Shown: one piece after another, positions 54,691-62,642 of the stretch | Layout of the letters: each line of letters begins with the position of its first letter | Numbering within the stretch: the stretch's first letter is position 1 | Source: Curtobacterium sp. PhB115 | GTDB taxonomy: Bacteria; Actinomycetota; Actinomycetes; Actinomycetales; Microbacteriaceae | Assembly (NCBI RefSeq): GCF_003752025.1 | Contig: NZ_RJKR01000007.1 | Coordinates: 310,001-374,000, forward strand | Reading direction: 5' to 3' | Length of the DNA: 64,000 bases | The notes under the pieces: generated by a model | Database searches by the model: none | The model's input: only the letters and a program-made list of their open reading frames with translations | Told to the model about the DNA's origin: nothing | Program-made: the position numbers and the translations under genes

Positions 54691-54692
54691 CG

Positions 54693-56234
54693 TCAGTCGC
54701 CGCCGGCCAGGAACGACTGCAGCTTGTCGACCGCCTGGTCGATGCTGAACGTCGCCGCGCGCTGTCGTGGCGGGAACTCCTCGAACGTGTCGAGGAAGTC
54801 GGTGACGAGCGCCGTGGCTGCCAGTAGGAGGTAGTCGTTCTCGAACAACCAGTCGAAGTACGTGTTCGACGTCACGTCCGCTCGTTCGAACGGATCGGTC
54901 CGGAGGTTGTAGAGCTTCGGGACACGGAGCGTGACGAACGGGTCGAACCAGACCTGCAGCGTCCCGTTGACCCGCTGCTCCATGAACACGGCCTTCCAGT
55001 TGTCGAACCGGAGCGCCAGGACGTCACCGTCGTCGGAGAAGTAGACCAGGCCGGGGCGCGGGCCCTTCTCCGTCGCACCGGTCAGGTACGGCAGGAAGTC
55101 GTACCCGTCGATGTGCACCTTGTACGTGCGGTCGCCGATCGTCTTGCCCGCCTTGAGCTCGTCGACCGTGGTGGTGTCCCCGACCGCGGCGAGGAACGTC
55201 GGGAACCAGTCGTGGTGCTGGATGATCGCGTTCGAGATCGACCCAGCGTCGATGTGCCCGGGCCAGCGGATCATCTGCGGGACGCGGAACGCCCCTTCCC
55301 AGTTCGTGTTCTTCTCGCTGCGGAACGGGGTCATGCCGCCGTCGGGCCAGGTGTTCATGTGCGGCCCGTTGTCCGTGGAGTAGATCACGATGGTGTCGTC
55401 GGCGATGCCGAGCTCGTCGAGCTGGTCGAGCAGGGACCCGACCACCCGGTCGTGGTCGATCATCGTGTCGTGGTAGGTCGACTGCCACCGCCCCGCCTGC
55501 CCGATGCTCTCCGGCTTCGGGTGCGTCCGGAAGTGCATGTGCGTGGTGTTCATCCAGACGAAGAACGGGGTCTCGGACTCGGCCTGCCGACCGATGAAGT
55601 CCATCGCGGCGTCCGCGAACTCCTCGTCGATGGTCTCCATCCGCTTCTTCGTGAGGGGGCCCGTGTCCTCGACGCGCTGCTTCCCGCGGCGCCCGTAGCG
55701 TCCGTCCACGGTGTCGTCGTCCTCGTCGGAAGCCCACGAGTGGATCACCCCGCGCGGTCGGGCGCGGTCGTTGAACGCCGGGAAGTCCTCGACCGACGGC
55801 CAGTTCGCCGACTCCGGCTCCTCTTCCGCGTTGAGGTGGTACAGGTTGCCGTAGAACTCGTCGAACCCGTGCGCGGTCGGCAGGAAGTCGTTCTTGTCGC
55901 CGAGGTGGTTCTTGCCGAACTGTCCGGTGGCGTACCCGTGCGGCTTCAGGACCTCGGCGATCGTCGGGTCCTCGGCGCGGAGCCCGAGGTCGGCGCCCGG
56001 CATGCCCACCTTGCTGAGCCCGGTCCGGAAGACGCTCTGCCCGGTGATGAACGACGACCGGCCGGCGGTGCAGCTCTGCTCGCCGTAGGAGTCCGTGAAC
56101 CGCATCCCCTCGTCGGCGATGCGGTCGATGTTCGGCGTCTGGTACCCCATCAGCCCGTCGCTGTAACAGCTCAGGTTGGTGATCCCGATGTCGTCACCCC
56201 AGATGACCAGGATGTTCGGCTTGTCCTTCGGCAT
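54693..56234 (-). CDS. Arylsulfatase, type I (formylglycine-dependent)
   Basis: 513 aa. Metal-binding ILVIWGDDIGITNLSCYSDG at the N-terminus and the formylglycine site CTAGR at 55-59 (EQSCTAGRSSFITGQ). This is the CxAxR variant, not the common CxPxR; FGE is known to accept it. FGKNHLGDKNDFLPTAHGFDEFYGN and TDNGPHMNTWPDGGMTPFRS (metal-binding second half) follow. No signal peptide, so it is cytosolic. It hydrolyses a sulfate ester of unknown identity. CGAGGAGGGC lies before ATG 56234. A CACCC-N5-GGGTG motif sits about 90 bases upstream. Confidence 0.93.
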   Translation of the reverse strand: MPKDKPNILVIWGDDIGITNLSCYSDGLMGYQTPNIDRIADEGMRFTDSYGEQSCTAGRSSFITGQSVFRTGLSKVGMPGADLGLRAEDPTIAEVLKPHGYATGQFGKNHLGDKNDFLPTAHGFDEFYGNLYHLNAEEEPESANWPSVEDFPAFNDRARPRGVIHSWASDEDDDTVDGRYGRRGKQRVEDTGPLTKKRMETIDEEFADAAMDFIGRQAESETPFFVWMNTTHMHFRTHPKPESIGQAGRWQSTYHDTMIDHDRVVGSLLDQLDELGIADDTIVIYSTDNGPHMNTWPDGGMTPFRSEKNTNWEGAFRVPQMIRWPGHIDAGSISNAIIQHHDWFPTFLAAVGDTTTVDELKAGKTIGDRTYKVHIDGYDFLPYLTGATEKGPRPGLVYFSDDGDVLALRFDNWKAVFMEQRVNGTLQVWFDPFVTLRVPKLYNLRTDPFERADVTSNTYFDWLFENDYLLLAATALVTDFLDTFEEFPPRQRAATFSIDQAVDKLQSFLAGGD

Positions 56235-56324
56235 GGCTGCCCTCCTCGTTCGTGGTGACCGCGTCGGTGTCGGTGGCAGGTGCGGCCCTGCTGGGATGCT
56301 GCTCGACCGTGTCCGGAGCCGGGC

Positions 56325-56339
56325 CACCCTGAGCGGGTG
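56325..56339. promoter_or_regulatory. CACCC-N5-GGGTG motif, copy 1 (before the sulfatase operon)
   Basis: CACCC-TGAGC-GGGTG, symmetric arms, centred about 98 bases before the sulfatase start. The same motif occurs twice more in front of the DUF1269 and HAD genes. A shared operator or activator site is inferred. Confidence 0.5.
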
Positions 56340-56359
56340 AGATGTTCCGTCCGGCGTCC

Positions 56360-56854
56360 TCAGCGCGGGCCGTGGGGGTCGTGCGCGATCTCCTGCTCGT
56401 CCTGGTCCGAGACGGTGGTGCGCAGGACGGTCCCCCCGAACCGGGCCAGTGCGTCCACGAGCCGAGCGCTGTCCTCGGGCGTCGTGTACGCGACGACGGC
56501 CGAACCGCCGTGCCCGAGCTGGTCGGCCAGCTCCCGTCGGAACGACGCGTCGAGGCCCGCGCGGTCGAGCCCGGCGAACAGGACGCCGACCACCCCGCCG
56601 ACGACGAGACCGATGAACGGCATCAGGAACAGGAACCCGAGGACCGTGCCGAAGACCGCGCTGGACGCCGCTCGGGCGCCGACCCGCGAATCGCGCGCTG
56701 GTGACTCGACGTGCGTCTTGCCGTGCTCGTCGACACGGACGTGGGCGAGACCGTCGAGCAGGACGGCGGACCGCTCGTCGAGGGCCTGCGCTTCCTCGTA
56801 CGCCGCGCGACCACGGCCCTCGTCGTCGAACGTCAGCACGATGAGCTCGGCCAT
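56360..56854 (-). CDS. DUF1269-family membrane protein
   Basis: 164 aa. The N-terminus (AELIVLTFDDEGRGRAAYEE) is the DUF1269 alpha/beta part, and the middle has two glycine-rich hydrophobic helices (VFGTVLGFLFLMPFIGLVVG and VVGVLFAGLDRAGLD). The C-terminal part has GSAVVAYTTPEDSARLVDAL. Members are small stress-associated membrane proteins of unknown activity. CGGAAGGACACC precedes the ATG. It is divergent from the HAD gene, with two CACCC-N5-GGGTG motifs in the gap. Confidence 0.88.
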   Translation of the reverse strand: MAELIVLTFDDEGRGRAAYEEAQALDERSAVLLDGLAHVRVDEHGKTHVESPARDSRVGARAASSAVFGTVLGFLFLMPFIGLVVGGVVGVLFAGLDRAGLDASFRRELADQLGHGGSAVVAYTTPEDSARLVDALARFGGTVLRTTVSDQDEQEIAHDPHGPR

Positions 56855-56940
56855 GTGGTGTCCTTCCGGTGTCGCACGAGCGGGCGTCGGAGCGGAGCAC
56901 GTCCGGTTCTGGTCCTACCGTCGGGTGTGCGGCTCCGGAC

Positions 56941-56955
56941 CACCCGTTGCGGGTG
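56941..56955. promoter_or_regulatory. CACCC-N5-GGGTG motif, copy 2 (between DUF1269 and HAD genes)
   Basis: CACCC-GTTGC-GGGTG, centred about 94 bases before the DUF1269 start and 74 bases before the HAD start. Its CGGGTGAAC also pairs with GTTCACCCG at 56976-56984. Confidence 0.5.
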
Positions 56956-56978
56956 AACCGCGGTCCCCGTGCGCAGTT

Positions 56979-56993
56979 CACCCGATGCGGATG
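56979..56993. promoter_or_regulatory. CACCC-N5-GGRTG motif, copy 3 (before the HAD gene)
   Basis: CACCC-GATGC-GGATG with one base off the symmetric form, centred 36 bases before the HAD start codon and 38 bases from copy 2. Confidence 0.4.
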
Positions 56994-57021
56994 GTGCGCG
57001 CGCGGTCCACGTCCGGTGACC

Positions 57022-57945
57022 ATGGCCGGCATGAACGCACTGCCTTCCTGGCGCCCGGGTGGCGCACGCGACGTCATCGAGCGATTCGTCGCCGACAGCA
57101 CGCACGGCGACACGGCGCTGCCGCCGGCCGAGCGGGTCGCCGTCTTCGACAACGACGGCACGCTCTGGAGCGAGAAACCGATGCCGACGCAGCTGCAGTG
57201 GCTCGTCGCCCGCTGGGCGGAGGCCGCACGCGCGGACCCCGACCTCGCCGCCACGCAGCCGTACGCCGCCGTCGCGTCCGGCGACCTGTCGTGGGTCGGC
57301 CAGGCGGTCGACAAGCACGCGAGCGGTGACGACGCCGATCTCCGCCTGCTGCTCGCCGCGGTGACCCGTGCGACCGCTGGCATGAGCGTGGAGGACTACG
57401 GCCGCGTCGTGGGTGACTTCTACGCGCAGGCGGAACACCCGGTGCTCGGCGTGCCGTACGCCGCGACGGTCTACCAACCGATGGTCGAGCTGGTGCAGTT
57501 CCTGCGCGAGAACGACTTCGCCTGCTACGTCGTCTCGGCCGGCGAACGCGACTTCATGCGGCCGATGACCGAGCAGAACTACGGCATCCCGCCGGAGGCC
57601 GTGATCGGGTCGGCGATGGGGCTGGAGTACGTCGACGGCGAGGTCCGATACGTCGACGCGCTCGCGTTCTTCGACGACGGGCCGGAGAAGCCGGTGCGGG
57701 TCTGGAGCCGCATCGGTCGACGACCCGCCGTCGCGGTCGGCAACTCGAACGGCGACCGCGAGATGCTCGAGTACACGCAGCCGGGTGCGTCCGGGCTCCG
57801 CCTGCTCGTGCACCACGACGACGACACCGGACGGGGCGACGAACCGTACGACAAGGGTGCGGAGACCGTGCTCCGAGAAGCATCCGACCGGGACACCACC
57901 GTGATCAGTGTGCGCGACGACTGGTCACGGGTCTTCCCGAGCTGA
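57022..57945 (+). CDS. HAD-superfamily hydrolase
   Basis: 307 aa. HAD motif I is FDNDGTLWSEKP with the nucleophile Asp and acid/base Asp, motif II lies around YVVSAGERDFM, and motif III/IV is GNSNGDREMLEYT. The large helical insert after motif I resembles the phosphoserine phosphatase-like C1 cap. The substrate is not known. ATG 57022 is chosen; ATG 57031 and GTG 57016 are close alternatives. It is divergent from the DUF1269 gene and may be co-regulated through the shared motifs. Confidence 0.9.
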   Translation: MAGMNALPSWRPGGARDVIERFVADSTHGDTALPPAERVAVFDNDGTLWSEKPMPTQLQWLVARWAEAARADPDLAATQPYAAVASGDLSWVGQAVDKHASGDDADLRLLLAAVTRATAGMSVEDYGRVVGDFYAQAEHPVLGVPYAATVYQPMVELVQFLRENDFACYVVSAGERDFMRPMTEQNYGIPPEAVIGSAMGLEYVDGEVRYVDALAFFDDGPEKPVRVWSRIGRRPAVAVGNSNGDREMLEYTQPGASGLRLLVHHDDDTGRGDEPYDKGAETVLREASDRDTTVISVRDDWSRVFPS

Positions 57946-57952
57946 TCCGCCC

Positions 57953-58618
57953 ATGTCGCGCGAACCCCGGCCCGAACCCCGGCCCGAACCCCGGCCCGAA
58001 CGGACCGAACCCCGGCCGCGCTGGCACCGCTGGCACGAGCTCGTCGCGGTCGTCCTGCTCTCCGTCACGGCGGTGACGACGGCGTGGTGCGGCTTCCAGG
58101 CGTCGAAGTGGGGCGGTGAGATGTCGATCGCGTTCAGCCAGGCATCGAGTGCGCGGATCCAGGCTGCGGACGCCGCTTCCGGAGCACGGGACGCCCGTCA
58201 GTGGGACGTGACGCTCTGGGTGCAGTGGGTCCTGGCGGACTCCCGCGACGACGAGACGCTCCGGGACTACGTGCAGACGCGGTTCTCCCCGGAGCTCCGG
58301 ACCGCCTTCCGGGCGTGGGACGAGGACGGACGCACCGAGGACGGGCCGTTCGCGACCACGGCGTACGTGCCGGCAGGAGCCGAACGCGCCGCAGCCCTGT
58401 CGGACCGGGCGGACCGGCGGTTCGACCTGGCGCTGCAGGACAACCAGCAGTCCGACGACTACTCCGTGCTGACGGTGCTCTTCGCGCTGGTCCTGTTCTT
58501 CACCGCGCTCTCCCAGCGCGAGGCCCGCGGGTGGATCCGGACGACGTTGCTCGCCGCCGGGGTCGTCGGGCTCGTCGTCGGCGCCTGCCTGCTCGCCGTG
58601 TTCCCGGTCGCGCTCTGA
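57953..58618 (+). CDS. DUF4337-like membrane protein with Pro-Arg-Glu repeat N-terminus
   Basis: 221 aa. The N-terminus is a cytosolic PRPE repeat (REPRPEPRPEPRPER), encoded by three exact 12-bp tandem copies of CGAACCCCGGCC (57961-57996). One helix follows (ELVAVVLLSVTAVTTAWCGF). An external or coiled middle carries ARIQAADAASGARDARQWDV. Two C-terminal helices are VLTVLFALVLFFTALSQ and LLAAGVVGLVVGACLLAVFP. This matches the layout of DUF4337-type proteins. The function is unknown. The gene starts seven bases after the HAD stop, so the two are probably one transcript. Confidence 0.75.
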   Translation: MSREPRPEPRPEPRPERTEPRPRWHRWHELVAVVLLSVTAVTTAWCGFQASKWGGEMSIAFSQASSARIQAADAASGARDARQWDVTLWVQWVLADSRDDETLRDYVQTRFSPELRTAFRAWDEDGRTEDGPFATTAYVPAGAERAAALSDRADRRFDLALQDNQQSDDYSVLTVLFALVLFFTALSQREARGWIRTTLLAAGVVGLVVGACLLAVFPVAL

Positions 58619-58635
58619 CCCGCGCGACATCGTGG

Positions 58636-58678
58636 GCAGGAATGGTCGGGTCCCCCGAGGGCACCCGACCATTCCTGC
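58636..58678 (+). terminator. Strong 16-bp stem hairpin
   Basis: Bases 58636-58651 pair perfectly with 58663-58678 around an 11-base loop. It lies 17 bases after the DUF4337-like stop and separates it from flgE on the other strand. Confidence 0.75.
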
Positions 58679-58703
58679 TCACGAAGCGACCGCAGCGCAC
58701 GCC

Positions 58704-58748
58704 GCGACCGCAGCGACCGCAGCGACCGCAGCGACCGCAGCGACCGCA
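58704..58748. repeat. 9-bp tandem repeat next to flgE
   Basis: Five exact copies of GCGACCGCA, with one more copy just upstream. The array ends 10 bases from the flgE stop codon and may form part of the flgE transcript end. Confidence 0.9.
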
Positions 58749-58758
58749 GCGCCGCCGC

Positions 58759-59934
58759 CTACCGCTTCAGGTTCGTCAGCTCCTGCAGCACCTCGTCCGA
58801 GGTCGTGATGATGCGCGCGTTCGCCTGGAAGCCGCGCTGCGCCACGATCAGGTTCGTGAACTCCTGCGACAGGTCCACGTTCGACATCTCGAGCGTCCCC
58901 GCCGCGAGCGAACCGACGCCCGCCGAGCCGGGGCCGCCGACGGTCGCGGTGCCCGAGTTGCCCGTTGCCCGGTACCCCGAGGCGCCGGTCTTCTCGAGGC
59001 CGGCCGGGTTGGCGAAGGTCGCCAGCGCGATGCGGCCGAGCGCGAGCGACGCACCGTTCGAGAACGTGCCGGTGACGGTGCCGTCCTTCGAGATCGAGTA
59101 GCCCTGCAGCGCGCCGGCCTCGCGGCCGTTCTGCGAGCCGATCGACGCGGTGTTCAGCGAGGCGAAGCCGGTGAGCTCCCCCATGTCGACCGTGATGCCG
59201 CCGACGGCGAGGGTGCCGCCGGCCGTCAGTGCGCCGTTCGCCCCGAAGGTGAGCGACGAGGTCGCCGAGGTGCCCTGACCGTTGTTGGCGGTCACGTCCC
59301 AGCCGTTCGCGGTGCGGGTGTACGCGAGGGACATCGTGTGCTTGGCACCCGAGGCGTCGTACACGGTGGCCTCGCGGGTGATGGTGTCGCCGACGGCGGT
59401 CTCGGACGGCAGGTTGCCGGCGACCGAGGCCGTGGTGGTGCGGACCGCGGGGGCTGCGGCGTCGAGCGGCAGCGTGATGTCGGCGAGACCGCCGTTGTCG
59501 TTGACGACACCGTTCGTCGCCGGGTACCCCTGCACGATCTTGCCGTCGGCGGTGACCAGGCGGCCGTCGGCGTCGAAGTCGAACGCGCCGGCACGGGTGT
59601 AGACGGTGTCGTTGCCGAGGCGGGTGACGAAGAAGCCGTCGCCCGAGATCATCAGGTCGGTCGCCTTGCCGGTGGCCTGCGCGGAGCCCTGGGCGAAGTT
59701 CGTGGAGACACCGGCGACCTGGACGCCGAGGCCGATCTGCGCCGGGTTCGTGCCGCCGACGCCGGTCTGCGGTCCGCCGGCACCCTGGGTCATCTGCGAC
59801 AGGGTGTCCTGGAAGACGGTGGTCGAGGACTTGAAGCCGACGGTGTTGACGTTGGCGATGTTGTTGCCGGTGACGTCGAGCATCTGCTGGTGGGAGCGGA
59901 GGCCGGAGATCCCGGAGTAGAGCGAGCGGAGCAT
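58759..59934 (-). CDS. flgE: Flagellar hook protein FlgE
   Basis: 391 aa. The N-terminus is the axial-protein signature LRSLYSGISGLRSHQQMLDV and TGNNIANVNTVGFKSSTTVF. The C-terminus has NVDLSQEFTNLIVAQRGFQA and NARIITTSDEVLQEL. The centre is a variable D1/D2 beta domain. It builds the hook that joins rod and filament. It is exported by the type III apparatus, so it has no signal peptide. GAAAGGA precedes the start. The motor operon (flbD and on), usually next, lies 14.6 kb away. Confidence 0.97.
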   Translation of the reverse strand: MLRSLYSGISGLRSHQQMLDVTGNNIANVNTVGFKSSTTVFQDTLSQMTQGAGGPQTGVGGTNPAQIGLGVQVAGVSTNFAQGSAQATGKATDLMISGDGFFVTRLGNDTVYTRAGAFDFDADGRLVTADGKIVQGYPATNGVVNDNGGLADITLPLDAAAPAVRTTTASVAGNLPSETAVGDTITREATVYDASGAKHTMSLAYTRTANGWDVTANNGQGTSATSSLTFGANGALTAGGTLAVGGITVDMGELTGFASLNTASIGSQNGREAGALQGYSISKDGTVTGTFSNGASLALGRIALATFANPAGLEKTGASGYRATGNSGTATVGGPGSAGVGSLAAGTLEMSNVDLSQEFTNLIVAQRGFQANARIITTSDEVLQELTNLKR

Positions 59935-59993
59935 GGTGCGTCCTTTCGGAGAGGCAGGAAGAAGAAGAAGGAGAAGGGGAAGGAGGACGAGCG

Positions 59994-60437
59994 TCAGGCG
60001 GCCGGAGCTGCCGTGGTGATGCCGGAGATCACGTCGAGAGCGACCTCCTTCCCGTTCACGCTGACTGTGGGGACGCTGTTCGCGTACGACACGGCCGAGG
60101 CGTTCCCGGTGACGGACTTGCCCGAAGCGGCGTCGGTGTAGCTGACCTGCTTGCCGACGAGGTTGGCGGCGGCGATCCGCATCTGCAGCGAGAAGTTCTC
60201 GTTCCCCGTCGTGGTCTGGTTGGTGATCTGCTCCATCATCGCGAGCTGCGTCTGCTGGCTGATCATCTGGTTGGTGTCCATCGGCGAGGACGGGTCCTGG
60301 TTCTGCAGCTGCGTGACGAGCAGCTTCATGAACACCTCGGAGTCCATCGTCTGGGACTTCTGTGCGGTCGAGTTCGCAGCGAGGGCCGCGGCCTGAGCGG
60401 CCGGGTCCACGCTGCCGGTGATGCCGTCGATGGGCAT
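59994..60437 (-). CDS. flgD: Flagellar hook capping protein FlgD
   Basis: 147 aa. FlgD features: MDSEVFMKLLVTQLQNQDPS, then SPMDTNQMISQQTQLAMMEQ and GKQVSYTDAASGKSVTGNAS. The protein caps the growing hook. It is shorter than enterobacterial FlgD (231 aa), lacking the C-terminal Ig/tudor-like domains. CAGGAACGC precedes the ATG. Confidence 0.95.
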   Translation of the reverse strand: MPIDGITGSVDPAAQAAALAANSTAQKSQTMDSEVFMKLLVTQLQNQDPSSPMDTNQMISQQTQLAMMEQITNQTTTGNENFSLQMRIAAANLVGKQVSYTDAASGKSVTGNASAVSYANSVPTVSVNGKEVALDVISGITTAAPAA

Positions 60438-60462
60438 GGTTGCGTTCCTGTTCGTGAGCCGG

Positions 60463-61902
60463 TCAGGCGAGGACGTCGAGTCCCGCGGTGCGGACGGTGG
60501 GTGTCGGGGTGGTGGGCCGGTCGCGCGGGGTGGGTCGCGCCTCCAGGCCGGTGTCGCCACGGGGCGGACCGGCGGCCGGTCGCTGGTCGCGGGTCGGCGA
60601 GTCGCCCGGGTGGTTCGCGGACGACAGGTCGAGCGTCGTGCTCAACCCGGTGCCAGCCGCGTCACGGCGGAGGTCGGGCAGCACCTGCCGGACGGCCTCG
60701 CGCCCGGCGTCGGACGCGGCGAAGAGCTCGACGTGCATGCCGTGCGTCGTGACGTGCGCGCGGACCGTGACGGGGCCGAGGCCCTCCGGTGCGACCTGGA
60801 CGGTCACGACGTGCTCGCCGGGGCCGGCCTGTGCGAGCGTGAACACCGGTCGCGACAGTTGCTGGGCGAGCGGCGCGGGGGTCGCGGACTGTGCCGGCGC
60901 GCTCGCGGCGCTGACCGCGGTCGTCGAGGTGGTCGGCAGGACGAAGGGCGTCTCGCCTCCGCGCGTGGAGGTGACGGCCTGGAGGCCCGGATCACCCGCC
61001 GTCGACCCCTGCTGCTCCGACCCGTGGCCGGTCTGGGCACCGCGTCCGGCCGTCGGCCCGGTGCCGGGTGCGGCGATCGTCGCGACCACGGGGGTGGCCG
61101 CGTCGTCGGTCGGTGTCGGTGCTGCGGCGGTCGTCGACGCGGACACCGGGGGCTGCGCGGCGACCGTGGTCGTGGTGCCGGGCGCGGGCGCGGCGCCGGG
61201 CGTGGTCGTGCTGACCGTCGGCGCCGCGGTCGCGGGCGTCGGGGTCGCAGCGCGTGCGGACTCGCCGGCGATGAGCGCCGCGGTCGGGGCTCCGGTCGGC
61301 GCTGCGGTCGGGGCGTCCGTCGGGGCTCCGGTCGGGGCGCCGGTCGGGGCTCCCGTCGGGGCGCCGGTCGTCGTCACCGGCGCGGTCGCCGGTGCCGGAG
61401 CGGTGCGCTGAGCAGTCCTCGCCGTGGTGCTCGCAGTGGCGCTCGCCGCGGTGCCCCCCTCGGTGCTCACGGTCGCGGAGGTCGCAGCCGTCGTCGTCGC
61501 CACCGCGGGCAGGACGGACGGGGTCGCGGCGTCCACCGGTGCGGCGCCGGTCGAGTCCGCGGGAGCGGCGGCAGCGACGAGCACAGGCGGGACGGGCGTC
61601 GGCAGGACGACGGCGGCCGGGGCGACCGGGGCGACGGCTCCGGGCAGCGCGGCGGTCTGCTGGTCCGTCGTCTGGGTGGTCTGGTCCGTCGCGGTCTGGT
61701 CCGGTGCGGGCGCAGTCGTCCCGCCGTCGGTGCGCGTGCCGGCGCCGCGGTCCCGCTCCGGGCGGCGCTCGGCGTGCCGGTCCGTGGTGACGGCCGCGGT
61801 CAGGGCAGCGTCGAACGCGCCCGGACCGGACGTGTCCTTCGCGGCACGCGCCGGCGGTCCGGCGGGCGTCGTCGTGGGCTGGGTGGCGATCGTCAGGCTC
61901 AT
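60463..61902 (-). CDS. fliK: Flagellar hook-length control protein FliK
   Basis: 479 aa. The N-terminal 300 residues are low complexity (Ala/Thr/Pro) with a tandem GAPT repeat (GAPTGAPTGAPTGAPTDAPT), coded by a 12-bp repeat at 61283-61370. The C-terminal Flg_hook domain is recognisable: VVTVQVAPEGLGPVTVRAHV, then THGMHVELFAASDAGREAV. FliK measures the hook and triggers the FlhB switch. Its repeat length may affect hook length. The last part holds a GDTGLEARP segment that matches a dispersed repeat. Confidence 0.9.
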   Translation of the reverse strand: MSLTIATQPTTTPAGPPARAAKDTSGPGAFDAALTAAVTTDRHAERRPERDRGAGTRTDGGTTAPAPDQTATDQTTQTTDQQTAALPGAVAPVAPAAVVLPTPVPPVLVAAAAPADSTGAAPVDAATPSVLPAVATTTAATSATVSTEGGTAASATASTTARTAQRTAPAPATAPVTTTGAPTGAPTGAPTGAPTDAPTAAPTGAPTAALIAGESARAATPTPATAAPTVSTTTPGAAPAPGTTTTVAAQPPVSASTTAAAPTPTDDAATPVVATIAAPGTGPTAGRGAQTGHGSEQQGSTAGDPGLQAVTSTRGGETPFVLPTTSTTAVSAASAPAQSATPAPLAQQLSRPVFTLAQAGPGEHVVTVQVAPEGLGPVTVRAHVTTHGMHVELFAASDAGREAVRQVLPDLRRDAAGTGLSTTLDLSSANHPGDSPTRDQRPAAGPPRGDTGLEARPTPRDRPTTPTPTVRTAGLDVLA

Positions 61903-62642
61903 GCGGCACTCCCGGACTGCATCAGGGACAGCAGCGCGGCGGTCTGCAGGTCGGTGGTGCTGCTCGCGGCGGTGCTCGCGGCGGCGGTGGCGGTCGTCGC
62001 CGTGGTGGCCGAGGCCTGCGACGGCACGATGCGGCGGATCGTGGCGATGTCGGCGTCCGAGTACCAGTTGTCCACGATGCGGACGTCCTTGCCGGGGCGC
62101 GGCGCGTGCAGCACCTTGCCGTCGCCGACGTAGATGACGACGTGGCCCTCGCCCTTCGGGATGATGAGGTCGCCGGGCTGCGCGTCCTTGAGGGACCCCA
62201 CCTCGACGCCCATCTTCGCCTGGTCCGGCACGACCCGGGGCATGGTTACCCCGAGGTCCTTGAAGACCGTCTGGACGAGTCCCGAGCAGTCCATGCCCGC
62301 GGTCGTGGTGCCGCCGAACACGTACGGCACGCCGAGGTACTTCTTCGCGTCCGCGACGACGTCGGCCCCGGTCGCACCGCTGCCGGTCGCGAGGGTGTCC
62401 GCACCGGCGTCGACCGAGGTGGCGGGGGCGGCGGTCGCGGTCGCCGCGGTGCCGGCCGCGGTGGTCCCGGCGGCGGCGGTGCCCGTGCCGGTCGCGGTGG
62501 CCAGGGCGTCGGCGAAGGCGCTCGACGAGGCCGCCGACGACGCGGCGGACGTCGACGCCGTCGTCGCGGCGGAGCCACCCCGGAGGGTGTCGATCTGCGA
62601 CCGGATCTCGGAGATCCGCGAGAGCACGGCTTCCACGCTCAT
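61899..62642 (-). CDS. NlpC/P60 peptidase in the flagellar operon
   Basis: 247 aa. A short helical N-terminus (SVEAVLSRISEIRSQIDTLR) and an Ala/Thr-rich linker lead into an NlpC/P60 domain: VPYVFGGTTTAGMDCSGLVQ with Cys119, GEGHVVIYVGDGKVLHAP with His167 and a third polar residue near 179. These enzymes cut peptidoglycan stem peptides. No signal peptide is seen. As it lies between fliJ and fliK, with ATGA overlaps, it may be exported through the flagellar system to open the wall for the rod, as FlgJ does in proteobacteria. Confidence 0.9.
   Translation of the reverse strand: MSVEAVLSRISEIRSQIDTLRGGSAATTASTSAASSAASSSAFADALATATGTGTAAAGTTAAGTAATATAAPATSVDAGADTLATGSGATGADVVADAKKYLGVPYVFGGTTTAGMDCSGLVQTVFKDLGVTMPRVVPDQAKMGVEVGSLKDAQPGDLIIPKGEGHVVIYVGDGKVLHAPRPGKDVRIVDNWYSDADIATIRRIVPSQASATTATTATAAASTAASSTTDLQTAALLSLMQSGSAA

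Noticed and set aside
54693-57383. An extended 896-codon version of the sulfatase
   Set aside because: Sulfatase homology starts at ATG 56234, which has a strong ribosome site; the upstream part is antisense to the DUF1269 and HAD region.
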